64,000 nucleotides of DNA, taken from Cocos nucifera. Lineage: Eukaryota > Streptophyta > Magnoliopsida > Arecales > Arecaceae. How positions within the stretch are numbered: position 1 is the stretch's first letter; each line of letters opens with the position of its first letter. Positions 23,476 through 35,470 of this stretch are shown here, one piece after another. The notes below the pieces were generated by a model. That model worked only from the letters and a program-made list of their open reading frames with translations. It was not told the DNA's origin and made no database searches. The position numbers and the translations under genes are program-made. The stretch spans positions 1,439,208 through 1,503,207 of the forward strand of contig QRFJ01000021.1 of assembly GCA_006176705.1 (NCBI GenBank). The letters run 5' to 3'.

Positions 23476-25257
23476 ATGTCTTCTGAAACCGCTCAGTCAT
23501 CCGATTCTTGGAGTTTGTCCGATCCGACCTCTCGAAATCCCAACTCCAGTGAGGAGGCCAAACTCAGAAGTGTGTCCCATTCGACCTTTATACCTGGCAC
23601 CATTCCTTGCTCTCTGTCTTTAGATAATCTTTCAATGATTAGGATCTGGTATGGTGTCCCTCTCGAGTATGAACTAGAACTTCTAGAACCAGCGATTGGG
23701 CTTGCTCTCTACCATCCGACCGATTTTGTCTGTACTTGGAAATCCTTCGTGCTGGACTAAGGCTTCCTCTTCCACCTTTTGTAATTAGTCTTTTTTGCTT
23801 CTTGAACATTTCGCTTGCCTCCGTAGTACCAAGCACCTTCAGATTTTTTATTGGATTTCTCTCTCTTTGTCATCTTACCGAAGTTCGTCCAACCATCTCC
23901 CTCTTTAGAATTACTACACCTTCAAGTGCCACCCTTCCATAAAAGACTGATGGTACTTTTCTTCCCAATTTGGCAAGAAGAGGTTATTGAAAGGAGCTCC
24001 TTCTTCTATCTACAACTGGAAGGAGAGATTCTTTTTTGTATCTTGCCAAGCTTTAATGCTAGAGCTTCCTCCTTGAGGTCTTCTTAGAGAGTCAATCCAT
24101 CAAGCTCCTAGTTTAGATAGGAGTGATCTTGACTGTGTTAGTAAACTTAGGAATTACCGAGCTCCCCTTCTACCCGAACTCTTGAAGGATCAAACTCTAT
24201 TCAACATGGGTTTAGGTCCCCTCAATCCGACTGGTACTTTTCTGCAAGCTTCGAATTTTCACAGGATTTTGTTTGTATGTGGATGTTGTTGATAATGATC
24301 TCTTATTTGTTGTAGAGATGGATGCTCGAGCCATTGACAGACTTGCCAAAGGACTTCATGCTCGAAAAAGAAAGAGAAAAGTATCAAGAGAGAGTTCGAA
24401 GAGGGTGAAGATTACCGCCCCAAGCTCCATGGCTCCTCCCAGTGCTGCTGCCACTTCTGAAGCTATCGAGAGCATCGAGGTTCCTCATCCTGTCGAGGTT
24501 CCTCCTATTGTCAAGATTGATATCGCTGGGGTTCAATGCCTCTTACGTCCATGATTTTCCTCACCAAAGATTGTCCTATCGAGAGAGAAGGGGAGAGGAG
24601 AAGAAAAAGAAGAAAAAGTCAGCTATTGCGAAGGTGCAATGCATGGCTCGTCCTAGTCGATTCAATGATAACGACGACTTGGAAGAGGGCCCCTTCAGCA
24701 CCCCGGACACCATACGAGAGCTGGTCAATAAGTTTGCCTTATTCGAGGTTGTAGATCAGATGGTCGACCTCGATGATGTCCAACTCACCTGGAACTCCCT
24801 TGGTACCTTCCTTCAAGTAACCATCCCGCTACATCTCTTCTTTCTTTTCCCCTCTAATGCCTATATAACTCTATTTGCTTCTTGCAATCAGATCACCAAT
24901 TGCTAGCGTACATCAAAAAGGTGAACCATTTGAAGTTAGAGTCATTAAGGGTTCAAGAGAACCTCCAAACCAAAGTTGACTACCTTCGGAAGAGGATCAT
25001 TATAGCTAACCGTCTCTTGGAGGAGAAGACGGTCGAGGTTGGGGCCCTTCAGGAAGCACTCTGGAAAGGAGAGCTCATTCTAGCAGGGTCACAGGCTACT
25101 TTGACTTTGGAGGAAGAGAGGAGAAAAAAAATCGAGGTCAGGATTGCCGAGCTAAAGGATGAAACCTCAAGGCAGATCTTGGAGGCAAAGGTCCAAGCGG
25201 TGGAGGAGTTCAAGGTTTCATCTAAAATGATGGACCTAAACATTGTCTTTAGCTAGG
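23476..25257 (+). pseudogene. Gypsy-type gag-like protein with coiled coil, interrupted
   Basis: Starts ATG at 23476 in the context of a Ser/Thr-rich N-terminus (MSSETAQSSDSWSLSD). It runs to a stop at 23758 and continues in another frame as LRAGLRLPLPPFVISLF and FRFFIGFLSL (23739-23900), the signature of the plant 'putative gypsy-type transposon' domain. After a degraded middle, 24273-24554 is basic (KRKRKVSRESSKRVK). The block 24882-25256 is a 100-residue amphipathic coiled coil (LESLRVQENLQTKVDYLRKR and onward). Frameshifts break it into at least four pieces, so it is not functional as it stands. Confidence 0.65.
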
Positions 25258-25499
25258 AGGCTTTTCAAAAGAGGTACGAGCTCTGTGAGGATCGAGTGGC
25301 TGGGAAGTTTCCCAAACTTGATCTCGATTTTCTTTATGGAGACGTCTCCGATGAAGAGACTAGACCATCAGCTGTTGCAACCAACCCTTGTCCTGCCAAA
25401 GGGCCCTTGAGCCCTCTGATCCTACTGTCGAAGCACCCAAACCCATGCTAGAGCCCAAGGTTGTCCCTGAAATTAATCTGATATTATCCTAGGAAACCA

Positions 25500-25900
25500 A
25501 CACCACATGCGACGTAACAGTATGTAAAAACCGTTATTAACGGCCGTTATATTGACGATCATATCTAAGGGTTGCGAACTCACCAGCCACTTACGACCGT
25601 TATCGTCCTTTCCATCCGTGCAGGGGCGCAGAGTTAAATGAGGAGGAGATCTCCAAGAACCGGGGTCGCTGTTTTCCATCCCCCCAACTCAACGTCTCGT
25701 GGGGCCCACCTTACACTCCAGCGATTCTCGCTAAAAAAGATTCATTTTTCGACGAGCCAAAAAAATTTAGGCGAAAAGGGGGCGAGAAAAGAGGGCTTTT
25801 TTTCTCCTAACCGTAAGCGAGGAGAGAGCGGGGGGGGGTACGATCGCGAAGGGAGAAAGGGGGGAGAGAGAGCTAGAGAGAGAAAGCTCGCGATCGTCTT
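25500..25900 (+). promoter_or_regulatory. Probable promoter region of the kinase gene with clustered MYB-type palindromes
   Basis: This is the first TE-free sequence left of the kinase leader. CCGTTA-T-TAACGG (25531-25543) overlaps the perfect palindrome TAACGGCCGTTA (25538-25549), and a further CCGTTA lies at 25597-25602. That makes four CCGTTA/TAACGG cores within about 75 bp. AACGG/CNGTTR cores are known plant MYB sites. Downstream the sequence becomes purine-rich and GC-rich with a long G run near 25829-25837. No clear TATA box was found. The transcription start is unknown, so the assignment is inferred from position. Confidence 0.45.
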
Positions 25901-26146
25901 TGCCTGCCCATGGCGGAGGTGACGAAGAAGGGGGCTCCGAGATCCATAGTGAAGGCGGCGATGGCTGCCCTCTGAGATGACTCCCCGTCTCCCCTTCCTT
26001 CTTCGTCCCAATCTATCATTGGATTCACTTCTTTTCTGTAGTCCTCTCCGTTGTCGTCTTCGTTTGATTCCGCTTCGAGTCATAACCGGAGTCGCCGTCG
26101 TTTTGACCTCGGAAGAAACCCTAGCCTCGCCGCATCTTCTTTTCAG
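25860..26146 (+). other. Probable non-coding first exon (5' leader) of the kinase gene
   Basis: A GC-rich, C/T-rich stretch of the kind seen in plant 5' leaders. It includes a telo-box AAACCCTA (26117-26124) and ends at a possible splice donor CAG|GTGCTC (26146/26147). The coding start lies in the next exon (30424), which follows an acceptor TTGTAG near 30384, so intron 1 would span about 26147-30384. The borders are inferred from consensus sites only. Confidence 0.4.
25910..25975 (+). CDS. Possible upstream ORF of 21 codons in the kinase leader
   Basis: ATG at 25910 sits in a strong context (GCCCATGGCGG; G at +4) and reads MAEVTKKGAPRSIVKAAMAAL before TGA at 25973. If the leader exon begins upstream of 25910, ribosomes would meet this ORF before the kinase start in the next exon. 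The composition (Ala/Lys-rich) suggests no known peptide. A second ATG overlaps the stop (25977). Whether the region is transcribed is not known. Confidence 0.35.
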   Translation: MAEVTKKGAPRSIVKAAMAAL

Positions 26147-26174
26147 GTGCTCATCAGATGCCAGTATTTTATTT

Positions 26175-28180
26175 CTCGTTCATTTTTCTCTGATAATTTG
26201 TTGACACCAGAGTAGTTTACATTTTTTAAAAAACTGTTTTTTGGTTGAATTGCATTTATTTTGCTGTTTAGGGTAGCATTCTGTTGATTTCTTGACGCAG
26301 TGGAGTTGTTTCCATGAAAAATGAGGAGATGGCTAGAATTATTATTGGGTTTTGACCTAAAATTTTGGAAAGTTAGAATTTTCAAGGAGATTCGGACAGA
26401 TTTGCTTGTTTTGGATGTCTTACGTGTTGCTAATTGATCGATGAATTCATTTGAAAGAGGCATCAATCATCGGTTACTGGATTGAAGATAGCGTATATAG
26501 AGCTTAAAAGAAGAAAAGTTTTGGCGTTTTCTTCGACGTTGTGTTTCTGTCAAACTACTGAAATTAGTGCTATGAATTGAATGAAGTGGAGTGAGATGTG
26601 CTTTTTCGGCCAAGTTCAATGGCATAAATTTCAGCCAACGCAGACCAAACAACTTAAATACTGAATATTTTAGTTTCACGAGCTAATCTTGTTCCAAATG
26701 AAAGAAGAAACAAATAGAGAACTATGGAAGAAGGGCAAATCATGAGCGAACAACTGGTAGCTTAGTTTGTTGGCACCTATCTCTCCCAGTGAGAGGTCTT
26801 TAGTGCAAATCTGATGGGTGATGAATAACTATTGTATTATCAAAAAGATAAAAAATAAAGCTCACATGGTTCATCCATTACTGGTCTACATCCATGAGTG
26901 GTCAGAAATCGATAAAATTCATACTCAAATAAAGAGTCTTACGGATCTGATCTTATTGGTTGCATGATGTGAAATCCTCTTGCTCAACTTGGGAGAAGAC
27001 ATCATATTTTACCAACATCCACCAGGCAACTCCATATGTGCACCATCATGAGCTACACTGCAGTAGTGGACAGAAGAAACTAGAGAAAGATGATCCTTTT
27101 CTCTTCTTGTTTAACCCCAGTACCATTTTTTGAGGTTTTAGATAATCGGCGCCTTGGACTTTGTTTACAAAATGCCTTCATATTTAGTTTTAAATGCTCA
27201 CCACTTTACAAACAGAGAAAAAGGGACAGTTTTATATCACAATGCCTGTGTATTTTCACTTTCTAGTAACCATGGACTTGTCGATGATTTAGTGCTAAAC
27301 TTGCCTTGAGTGAATACATTAGATGTTGCAATCTCTACTCAAACTTCTTATTTGAACTAATTCTGTGAAGATGTGTTAGTTTTTTTCACCTAGTTCCCCA
27401 TCTTTGAATGGTCACATCTTAAGTTCCCCATTTTTGAATAACCATATCTTACCTTTTCTAGTGGTTCCTTGGATGTGGTGTTGAACCCCAAAATGGCTAA
27501 CTCTTAATTGATTAACAAGGCTTACCATCTGTTAAATAGCTCTGTGCTCTCTGGTAAAACATTGAAGTTATTCTACCGACTGTTAATTTTTCATATTATG
27601 ATGTGCCATCTTTGGTACTGGAGAATGCTATTGTTGGTACGAGCTTTTGATGTCCAGCTGATTGGAACATCATAAAACAACAGGGTGAAGATAAAATTGT
27701 TAATGTGATGCATGGTATTTTTGTGGTTGTTCTAGTGAAAATTTTCAACTGGGTTCTCTAGTCAAAATATCGAGAATTCGTGGGTGAACTTCATCTTTCA
27801 ATTGCTCCCCTTCTGCCCTTGAGCATTATGTAGGATATGCTAAAAAATGAGATGCTGACACAAGCAAAGATAGTATAGTTACTGAAAATGCTAAAAGATT
27901 GATGACTAGGCCTCAGGTGAGATGATTGAACTTTCAGAAATTTTGACTTTAACCTGTAGCTGTGAGGAAGTCAAGTGCTAAAATTGATGCTCTTATTGGA
28001 ATCCTGTGAACTGGTAAGAACTTTTTAGAGTATGTTTCTTGTGAATTCAACAAAAAAAAAAAGGAAAGAAGGCAAATGTAAAGCATGTAGTGGATACAAA
28101 AGGAAATGGAGGAGATCTTATGATTGAATTTGATTAATCAACAGAATATCTAAATGGGTAAAGTTGATTGTGACATCACA
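26175..28180. repeat. Copy B of the ~2-kb direct repeat, inside kinase intron 1
   Basis: Matches 1-2004 with a 2-nt insertion and about one substitution. Here it lies between the probable leader exon and the first coding exon, so this is the copy in its genic context. After 28180 the two copies part (GAATATATTTG here, AGAAATATATAA at 2005). Confidence 0.95.
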
Positions 28181-30384
28181 GAATATATTTGAAAAAATTG
28201 TTTTTAAGGGGCATGGAAACTACTCCAATTGACTTGATTAAGAGGTGGTTGAGCAGATATGAATGGCTGATTTTTTTGCTGTAGATGATAAGCTCATCCA
28301 TGTCAAATATTATGATGGTGGTGCATTTGGTGATATAAAAAGTTTGCACTACCCGCAAATGCTAGGAATATTTGGTGGTGTAGCGTCCAAATAAGATTAT
28401 TCCCATTATTATTTGCTTGTCTGCAGGAAGCTAAGTTAATAAATTGATAGATCTCTTTGAAGATCCAATGCCATTTAGATATTTCAGTTCAACCCGATAA
28501 AATAACTCATTAAATTATTTTTGATGAAACTAGTTGAGATACATCAATACAATAGGAGAGTGGAAATCATATCACAAAACCCAATTCATTATTGTATTGT
28601 TGGAATGGGTGATGAAACTCTAGTTGTATACTTGTTTAAATTGATTTTGTCTAAATTACACTTCATTCTTTCTGTTGTTTCCTAAAACTTTTTCTTCTTG
28701 TTATTGACCAAAAATTTGGAAGAGATGAAGATCCTTTGATCTCTAAATTTCCACTTCAGAATCTCCTTTTCCCAATTTTACCTATAATGGGAGGCCCAAA
28801 AGCTTAGATTGATTGTTTAAGTGTAGGTCTATCTAGGGATATATTTTTCCACCAACAAACAAGAAAGAAACTTAAAAAGGAGAATATGCTATATTGCTTC
28901 CTGCTTATGCATGAAAATGATTCTTTTGCTCAGGACTAGAACACAAGTTCCGTGACGCATATTTTTTTGATTCAAAGTTGGATTTGTGATCTTATTTGAT
29001 CCGGGTAGAATAGGCCTTGTTTTGTTCAAATTGTAGATCATACGGTTTTGAACAACGTTGATATCTCATAAATCTGAGCGTCTATTGAGCCTTTGTAGTT
29101 CAGGTAGTGACCTAGCAATAAAAAAAACATGTTGGCTTGAGACTGGCCTGTCCTAGCCCTGGATAGAACTTTTGACGAGCTTAGACAGGCTTGGACTAAC
29201 TTGATATCAATTCCTAGGTCAATGCTCAGGTTAATCCATGGCCATGGTGGCTCCAATGCTTGAGAGGGTTGGGGGGGGGGTGGGGTATGAAGATACAATT
29301 TCCAGATCATGGTCTTCCAAACAATGTGAGTTTGCTTTGCGCCAAACTCTTATGAAAGAGGGAACAATGAGAGGAGTTTTGGGGTTGTATATTGTATTGT
29401 ATTATATCATATTATCTGTATGTATGTAATGTGGCACCTAAGGTTAAATGGAATTGATTTGGTGGATGTATTAGTGAAGAAGAGGATTTTTGTAATTGCT
29501 TGGTGGTGAGGTATTTGGACCTTAGTTACTGTTGGAACCATTTGAATCTAAATAGTAGTGATAGTTGTCACGTCACATGTAATATATTTAAATGTCCTTT
29601 TCTGGAGGTTGGCTGTCCATATTTGAGTTTGTAATTGCACTTATGGTAGATACTTTGATCTCATTCTGACATATATCTTGATTTTTTTGTCATAGAGTGA
29701 AAGACAATAGCAAAGTAGTAATAAAAATAGTTCGTTCAGGCATTTCTTAGTCTTTTCTGATGTTTATGCTTTCTTTGTTTTGGTGTTGATGCACGGTCAG
29801 TTGGAACATGGCTGTCATTTGCTTTTGAAGACTATCTTAGGTTAGTTTCAAGTTTTTAAAGGAAAGTAGATGTTTTTTTACCAAATTGTTGTTCTAAGAA
29901 AGCCATCAGTTGCTCATTGAAATTTGTTTCTTCCTTTTCTTTTCAGATATGTCACTTGAGCATTATAGTGCTTAGCACCAATAAATTTGGTTAGCTGTGC
30001 TGTAGTGGCTCTCTACATTTCAGTGCACGATTAGTTGGAGGTACATGACTTCCGGTATGAGATGGTTCTCATTCTTACTTGAGACAAACTTTTTGGCATG
30101 GTGAGGGTTATTCCTAGCCACACCCAGACAGGTGCCTCTCAGTCATTGTTGTAATATTTTCAAAGTGATATTAATATGTAATAGTATCTTTAAAGTGAAT
30201 GATGTTGAATATTTTCAAAAGGCTGGTACTTGGTCACAAGTTCACCCTTATGCCATTGCCAAATTTGTTTTGGAATCTCAGCTTGATGGAAAGGCAGATA
30301 TTACCAAAGGAGTAACTTTCATTTAGATACTAAAATTACCTCATCAACTCTTTAACTCACTCTGTGAATCCTGGAAATTGTAGG
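28181..30384 (+). other. Rest of kinase intron 1
   Basis: T-rich intron-like sequence without a recognisable gene or TE protein. It holds an 11-bp G run (29270-29280, followed by TGGGG) and ends at an acceptor-like GGAAATTGTAG just before 30385. Short ORFs here show no family resemblance. Confidence 0.5.
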
Positions 30385-30423
30385 AGTGTGAAGGTTGTTA
30401 ATGATGTCCTATAAGAAACAACA

Positions 30424-30591
30424 ATGGAACATGAATTTGAGAAGAGATTTCCAACAAATCCTAGAGACTACAAGTTGTATGAGGGAGTTGGAGAAGGTGT
30501 CAGTGCCAGTGTGTACAGGGCTCTCTGTATTCCACTTAATGAGATAGTTGCTATCAAGGTTCTTGACCTTGAGAAGTGCAATAATGACCTG
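30424..30591 (+). CDS. Kinase exon: N-terminus, glycine loop and VAIK lysine
   Basis: Codons 1-56. The start ATG follows AACAACA, a favourable plant context, and is the only one in frame after the acceptor. Residues 15-20 (DYKLYE) open the domain, the nucleotide loop is GVGEGVSASVY (21-31), and VAIK places the catalytic lysine at residue 45. The loop has Ser in place of the last Gly of GxGxxG, as is usual in BLUS1-type kinases (GVGVSASVYKA in BLUS1). Donor CTG|GTACGT. Confidence 0.93.
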
Positions 30592-33500
30592 GTACGTTAG
30601 CATTTTGTTATTGGCTGAACAAATTTGATGGTAAGACTTTTTTATGCAATAACTTTTTTTAGTCCCAGCTTTTCTTTTTCATTGTTGCATTCTTTATTGT
30701 CTCTTCCTTTCTTAAGAACAATCTGGCAGTTAGTTTTTCTAATAATTAGTGGTGAAATTTGAGATTCACACTTCTTTATGTAATGAATGATAATGAATTT
30801 TTAACCTTGTGCTTTTCTAATGCCCTTTATTCAGCCTAAGTATAACTATAATTTTCTGTTGCATCATAGAGTTTCTTCCTTCCATAAGTTTGTTTGTCTA
30901 TCTTAAAGGAATCTAATAGTTGCAAGTTGCAAAATGTTTTCACCGTAATTGTTTTTCTATGTATTTTTAGATTTTTCTAGTTATGTAAAACTAAAGCCAT
31001 AACCAAAGGCCTCACCTAGTTGCGCTTATTTTCTTTTTCACCTTTCTATTATCATCTATGGAACCCTCTGTTTTGTGTAATCATCTCATATGATATTTCA
31101 ACTCAACATAGAGAAACTACTTGATTATAATGTTTTCCCTACTATTTTCTATGCTTAGACCTAAGAGCAATTTGGATAGTTTTCTTTTAATTGCATATGC
31201 TGGTATATACTTATCATGTAATAGAAGTCCATCTGGGTCTTTAAAAGGGCAAGCAGTCCATATACAGCTCTAATTCCTTTGACCAGAAGTTCTTCCTTTT
31301 AAAAAAGTATTAAATGGAGATCTACTTTTTTGATTTGTGATGAATGTGTTGCACAGCTTTCTTCTAGTGATTGTTTATTTTTTTCTGGTTTCCTTCTTAC
31401 AGGATGGAATAAGGCGTGAAGTGCAAACTATGAGCTTGATTGATCATCCAAATGTCCTACGAGCTCATTGCTCTTTCACAGCAGGTCATGACCTATGGGT
31501 CGTGATGCCTTACATGGCTGGGGGATCTGCCCTTCATATAATGAAATCTGCTTATTCAGAAGGTTTTGAGGAGCCAGTCATTGCAACTCTTCTACGTGAA
31601 GTTCTTAAAGCTCTTGTTTATCTCCATTCTCATGGGCATATCCACAGAGATGTTAAGGTATCAGATAGTAATGTTTATGGTTGGTGCTCTTGAATTTTCT
31701 AGCTAATCTTTTAATGACCAAAGTGTTAAGTTGGGCTTCATTTTTTGTTCCAAATTCTACGTCACATTTGTTGGTTTGCATGAAAATAAACGTGATGAGA
31801 GATAACAATGTTTCAATTGCATGCACCTTATTTTACTGAGAGAAACCTTTAGCATTGAGGAATTTGATTATAGATTTTGTTTGTTATGCAACAAGTTGAT
31901 TGTTGGAAGGTTAAGTTCTTTTATACTGGTTCATATGCTTAAAAATTTCAAGTAAACATGACCTAATATGATTTTATTGTTTGAGAAGCTAGATATTTAG
32001 AGCAGCAAATGAAAAATCAACCCCAAAAGAATAATTTTTTGTGCATCTGCATCCCGTGCACCATGATAATGAAATCATAATCCAACTATTTGATTGAGTG
32101 AAGGCATGCAATAGAATGCCATAATTTTATTTATTTATTGGACTGTTTATCTTTGTTTCTTTAGGAGCACTTGAGCAACTGCTAGGGTCTGCCTTGTAAG
32201 TGCTGTGCCACATCATTACTAAGAGGGAAGTGGTGAAAAAGGACCAGTGGCAATTGTATTATCAAAGGATGTAGCCTTTAATAGGATTGAATGGCAGAGA
32301 AGGTTATATAAAAGCTAACCTTTAGTCGAATAAGGTTTATGATATTATTCTAGTTTTACTAGGTGTAACAGTTCTTAAAATTCACCACTAGGATTGGCAG
32401 GTATGGCTTAAGAAACTATATCTCGAGACAATATTAGTCTGCCTGCTATTTAACATGCTATAGTCTTGGGCATTTGATTTTTTTTTTTCCTTTGTTTTAC
32501 ATGATAATATGATATGCTTTTAACATAGCTTAAGGAGCGAATTTCAAGTGGCAAACTTGAGAATAACTTGACCACATGTTTAATGAGGTAGCTGAATAGC
32601 CTTGCAACAAGCATATTAATCTGTTTGCATATACTTATGATGTCCTTTTTCTCAGGTTTGGCTTCTGATGACATTTCACTCATCTAATCAACTTAAATGG
32701 CTGGCTGTTATGTGCAAGATTGTTCGTCACATAGTTGTCAGCTTTACTCATCCATGTGAACGAATTCTACATTCATAAAGTTAACCTTAAAGCATTTTTA
32801 TTCAATCTGATGTAGCCTTGTTCATGACTGAAGATTATATGATTTGTGGGCTTTCAAGCAGATGGGTTTTCAGAACTATAACCAGATATCTGCTCTCATA
32901 TTCTCTCAATTTTAGCAAAAGAGCTTTGCTAACCTATGCAATTGAGCAACCATGATGGCATCAGGGAATTTTGTCAAGTTGTAGAAAAGGGTTCACATAG
33001 TTCACTCCAAAGAGATGGGATAGGCTGGTAGATAATCTTGCTGTTCCATAAGATATTAATGTAGTCGTATTCTCATTCATGCTCTTTATGCTGGAGACTG
33101 CCAAATCATTTCCCTGAACCCATATAAGCATGTCTACTTGTGTTGGTGTCTGGGTAGTAATGTGTCTAACTGTGAGATGTTGATCAGGTTGAGGGTTGGA
33201 TGAAGGTGAAAACAAACTTGAACAATGTCTGCCTAAGAGTCATCTTGACATGCTCCATGTATCTATATAGTCATACTTCTAGGACTTCTAAACTGTATAT
33301 TGAGGCTCTTTCAAATATTTGTATAGTGCCAAATTTCTTTAGTCTGCTTTTATCTTTCATGATATCACATTGGTTCTACTTTTTTCAGGCTGGCAATATC
33401 TTAATTGATGCTAATGGAGCTGTGAGGCTAGCAGACTTTGGTGTCTCAGCATGCATGTTTGATACTGGAGATAGGCAAAGGTCACGAAATACATTCGTGG

Positions 33501-35427
33501 GGACTCCATGCTGGTGCTTCTCCATATCCACACAATTTTCTTTTCAAAATCTGTGTTCTGAACTTGGAGTGCTGTCTATGGCAATTCTTTCATTGGCTCC
33601 TATTTTATGTCTAATCAGATGATGATGAGTACTGGTTTGAATTCTAGAATCACGCACTTCTTTTATGTTTCACAGGATGGCTCCTGAAGTAATGCAACAG
33701 CTACATGGATATGATTTTAAGTGAGTGGCTACTATATCATATTGATATAAGGAGCCTAGTAGATTGCAAAATGTTTTAGAATTGTTCCTTCATTAAAGTT
33801 TTCTGTTTTGTTGTCTTTTTTATTTTGTGTATTGTAAACAGAGCAGACATTTGGTCGTTTGGCATTACTGCATTAGAACTTGCCCATGGTCATGCTCCAT
33901 TTTCCAAATATCCTCCAATGAAGGTGCATATTTGTAAATTAATCTTTAGAAGACATGTCCTTTTTTGGTCATGTATTGATTTATGCAATAAGCATCCTAT
34001 TTCATGATTATAGGTGTTGCTCATGACCTTACAAAATGCACCTCCGGGTCTTGACTATGAAAGGGACAAAAGATTCTCAAAGGTTTTGCTTTCTTCATTA
34101 AAAATTTATGATAAACCCTAAGTTTGATGTAATGTTTAAAAAAAAAAAAAGAATTATAATCAAGAATAACTTTTAGGGAATGTTTTGAAATTGTTTTGTT
34201 TTTGTAGTCTTTTAAAGAGATGGTAGCTACCTGCTTAGTGAAGGATCCAAGGAAGCGCCCCACATCAGAAAAGCTTTTGAAGCATCCTTTCTTCAAACAA
34301 GCTCGTTCAAATGAATATCTAGTGCGGACTATACTTGATGGCCTGGCTCCACTTGGTGATCGTTTTAGGACATTGAAGGTTTAGATTTAAGTTCTTCTGA
34401 TATGAAGCTATTTCTATACTTTTTTATTGAAGCCTGACTGGTCCTGTTTCTAGGGAAAAGAAGCCAATTTTCTTCTACAGAATAAGGCTTTTTCTGGCGA
34501 TAAGGAACAATTGTCTCAGGTAGACAACAAAACGTACTTGCATTTATTGTTTTATCAAATTAAGTCATCCAGTCATGATATATGTTGTCACTTATGGTCC
34601 CTTTATACTGTTGAGCTAACTAAACCTAAAAGGTTGCAGATATTTGCATGGCACTTCCTTTTGGCACATTTTTATCTTTTAAAGATCATGTGAAACAGAT
34701 TATCTGTTAAATTGCTGTCTAAAGGTATCAAGTTATTGTGTGCAACAGTGTTTTTTTTTTTGAGCTTGTTTGTCTATCTAGCGAAGTAGGTTCTTATTTT
34801 TCTACCTCGAAACTTTTATAGAGTGATGTTCAGCTTCTGAACTAAATCAACCAACAAAAAATTGTTCTCTCTAAATCATAGAATTACTTTAAATGAAACA
34901 TATGATTTCTATGGTGTTCTTTACCATCAAAATATCCCCTAACCCCTAATTGATTGTTCATTTCTCCTTCTCCTCCTCCTCCTCTTCCTCCTTGACTCTG
35001 AAGTTTTCTTATGTCGGAGCACTTAGCTACTATGGAATATGCATAATGGCATCAAGATAGACACCCCCCTCTCCTCTGAAGATTTCTCATCTTGGATGAC
35101 TTAGGTACTATGGAATATGCATAATGGCATCAAGATAGAGTCATAGGTGTCTTGATAGACTATATTAGGGCTGCAATCAAGTCGAGTCGGACTGAGTAGC
35201 TAGAAGCTCGAGCTCGACTTGATTCAAAATATTCGGGCTCAAAACTTGACTCGAGATTGACCAGGCCTTAAAATCTCAAGCTTGAGCTTGAAAAAAAAAA
35301 AAAAAAAAGGGGCAAAACTTGAGATTGACTTGACTTGACTTGAATATCAACCAAGCCATACATGAGCTCGAGTTAAAGTTTGAATTTGAGTCTTAACCTA
35401 ATAATATATATTATAAATACAAAATAA

Positions 35428-35470
<43 letters not shown>

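Larger units (their letters stand above)
21966..25480 (+). mobile_element. Gag-only LTR-type element (gypsy-type, no pol)
   Basis: A plus-strand element with an LTR/leader-like part (about 21966-23370) and a coding part at 23476-25257. The coding part resembles the plant 'putative gypsy-type transposon' gag family (a domain with LRAGLRLPLPPFV) followed by a long coiled coil. No protease, RT or integrase was found before the kinase promoter begins around 25500. This could be a non-autonomous TR-GAG/LARD-type element or a truncated Tat-type gypsy. A second LTR was not identified. Confidence 0.6.

Noticed and set aside
29238..29310. ORFs around a poly-G run
   Set aside because: Low-complexity sequence in an intron with no homology.
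33200..33388. Possible extra coding sequence before the DFG exon
   Set aside because: The open frame continues into the exon by chance. The acceptor TTTTTTCAG at 33388 and the family alignment (HRDVK followed by AGNIL) place the exon start there.
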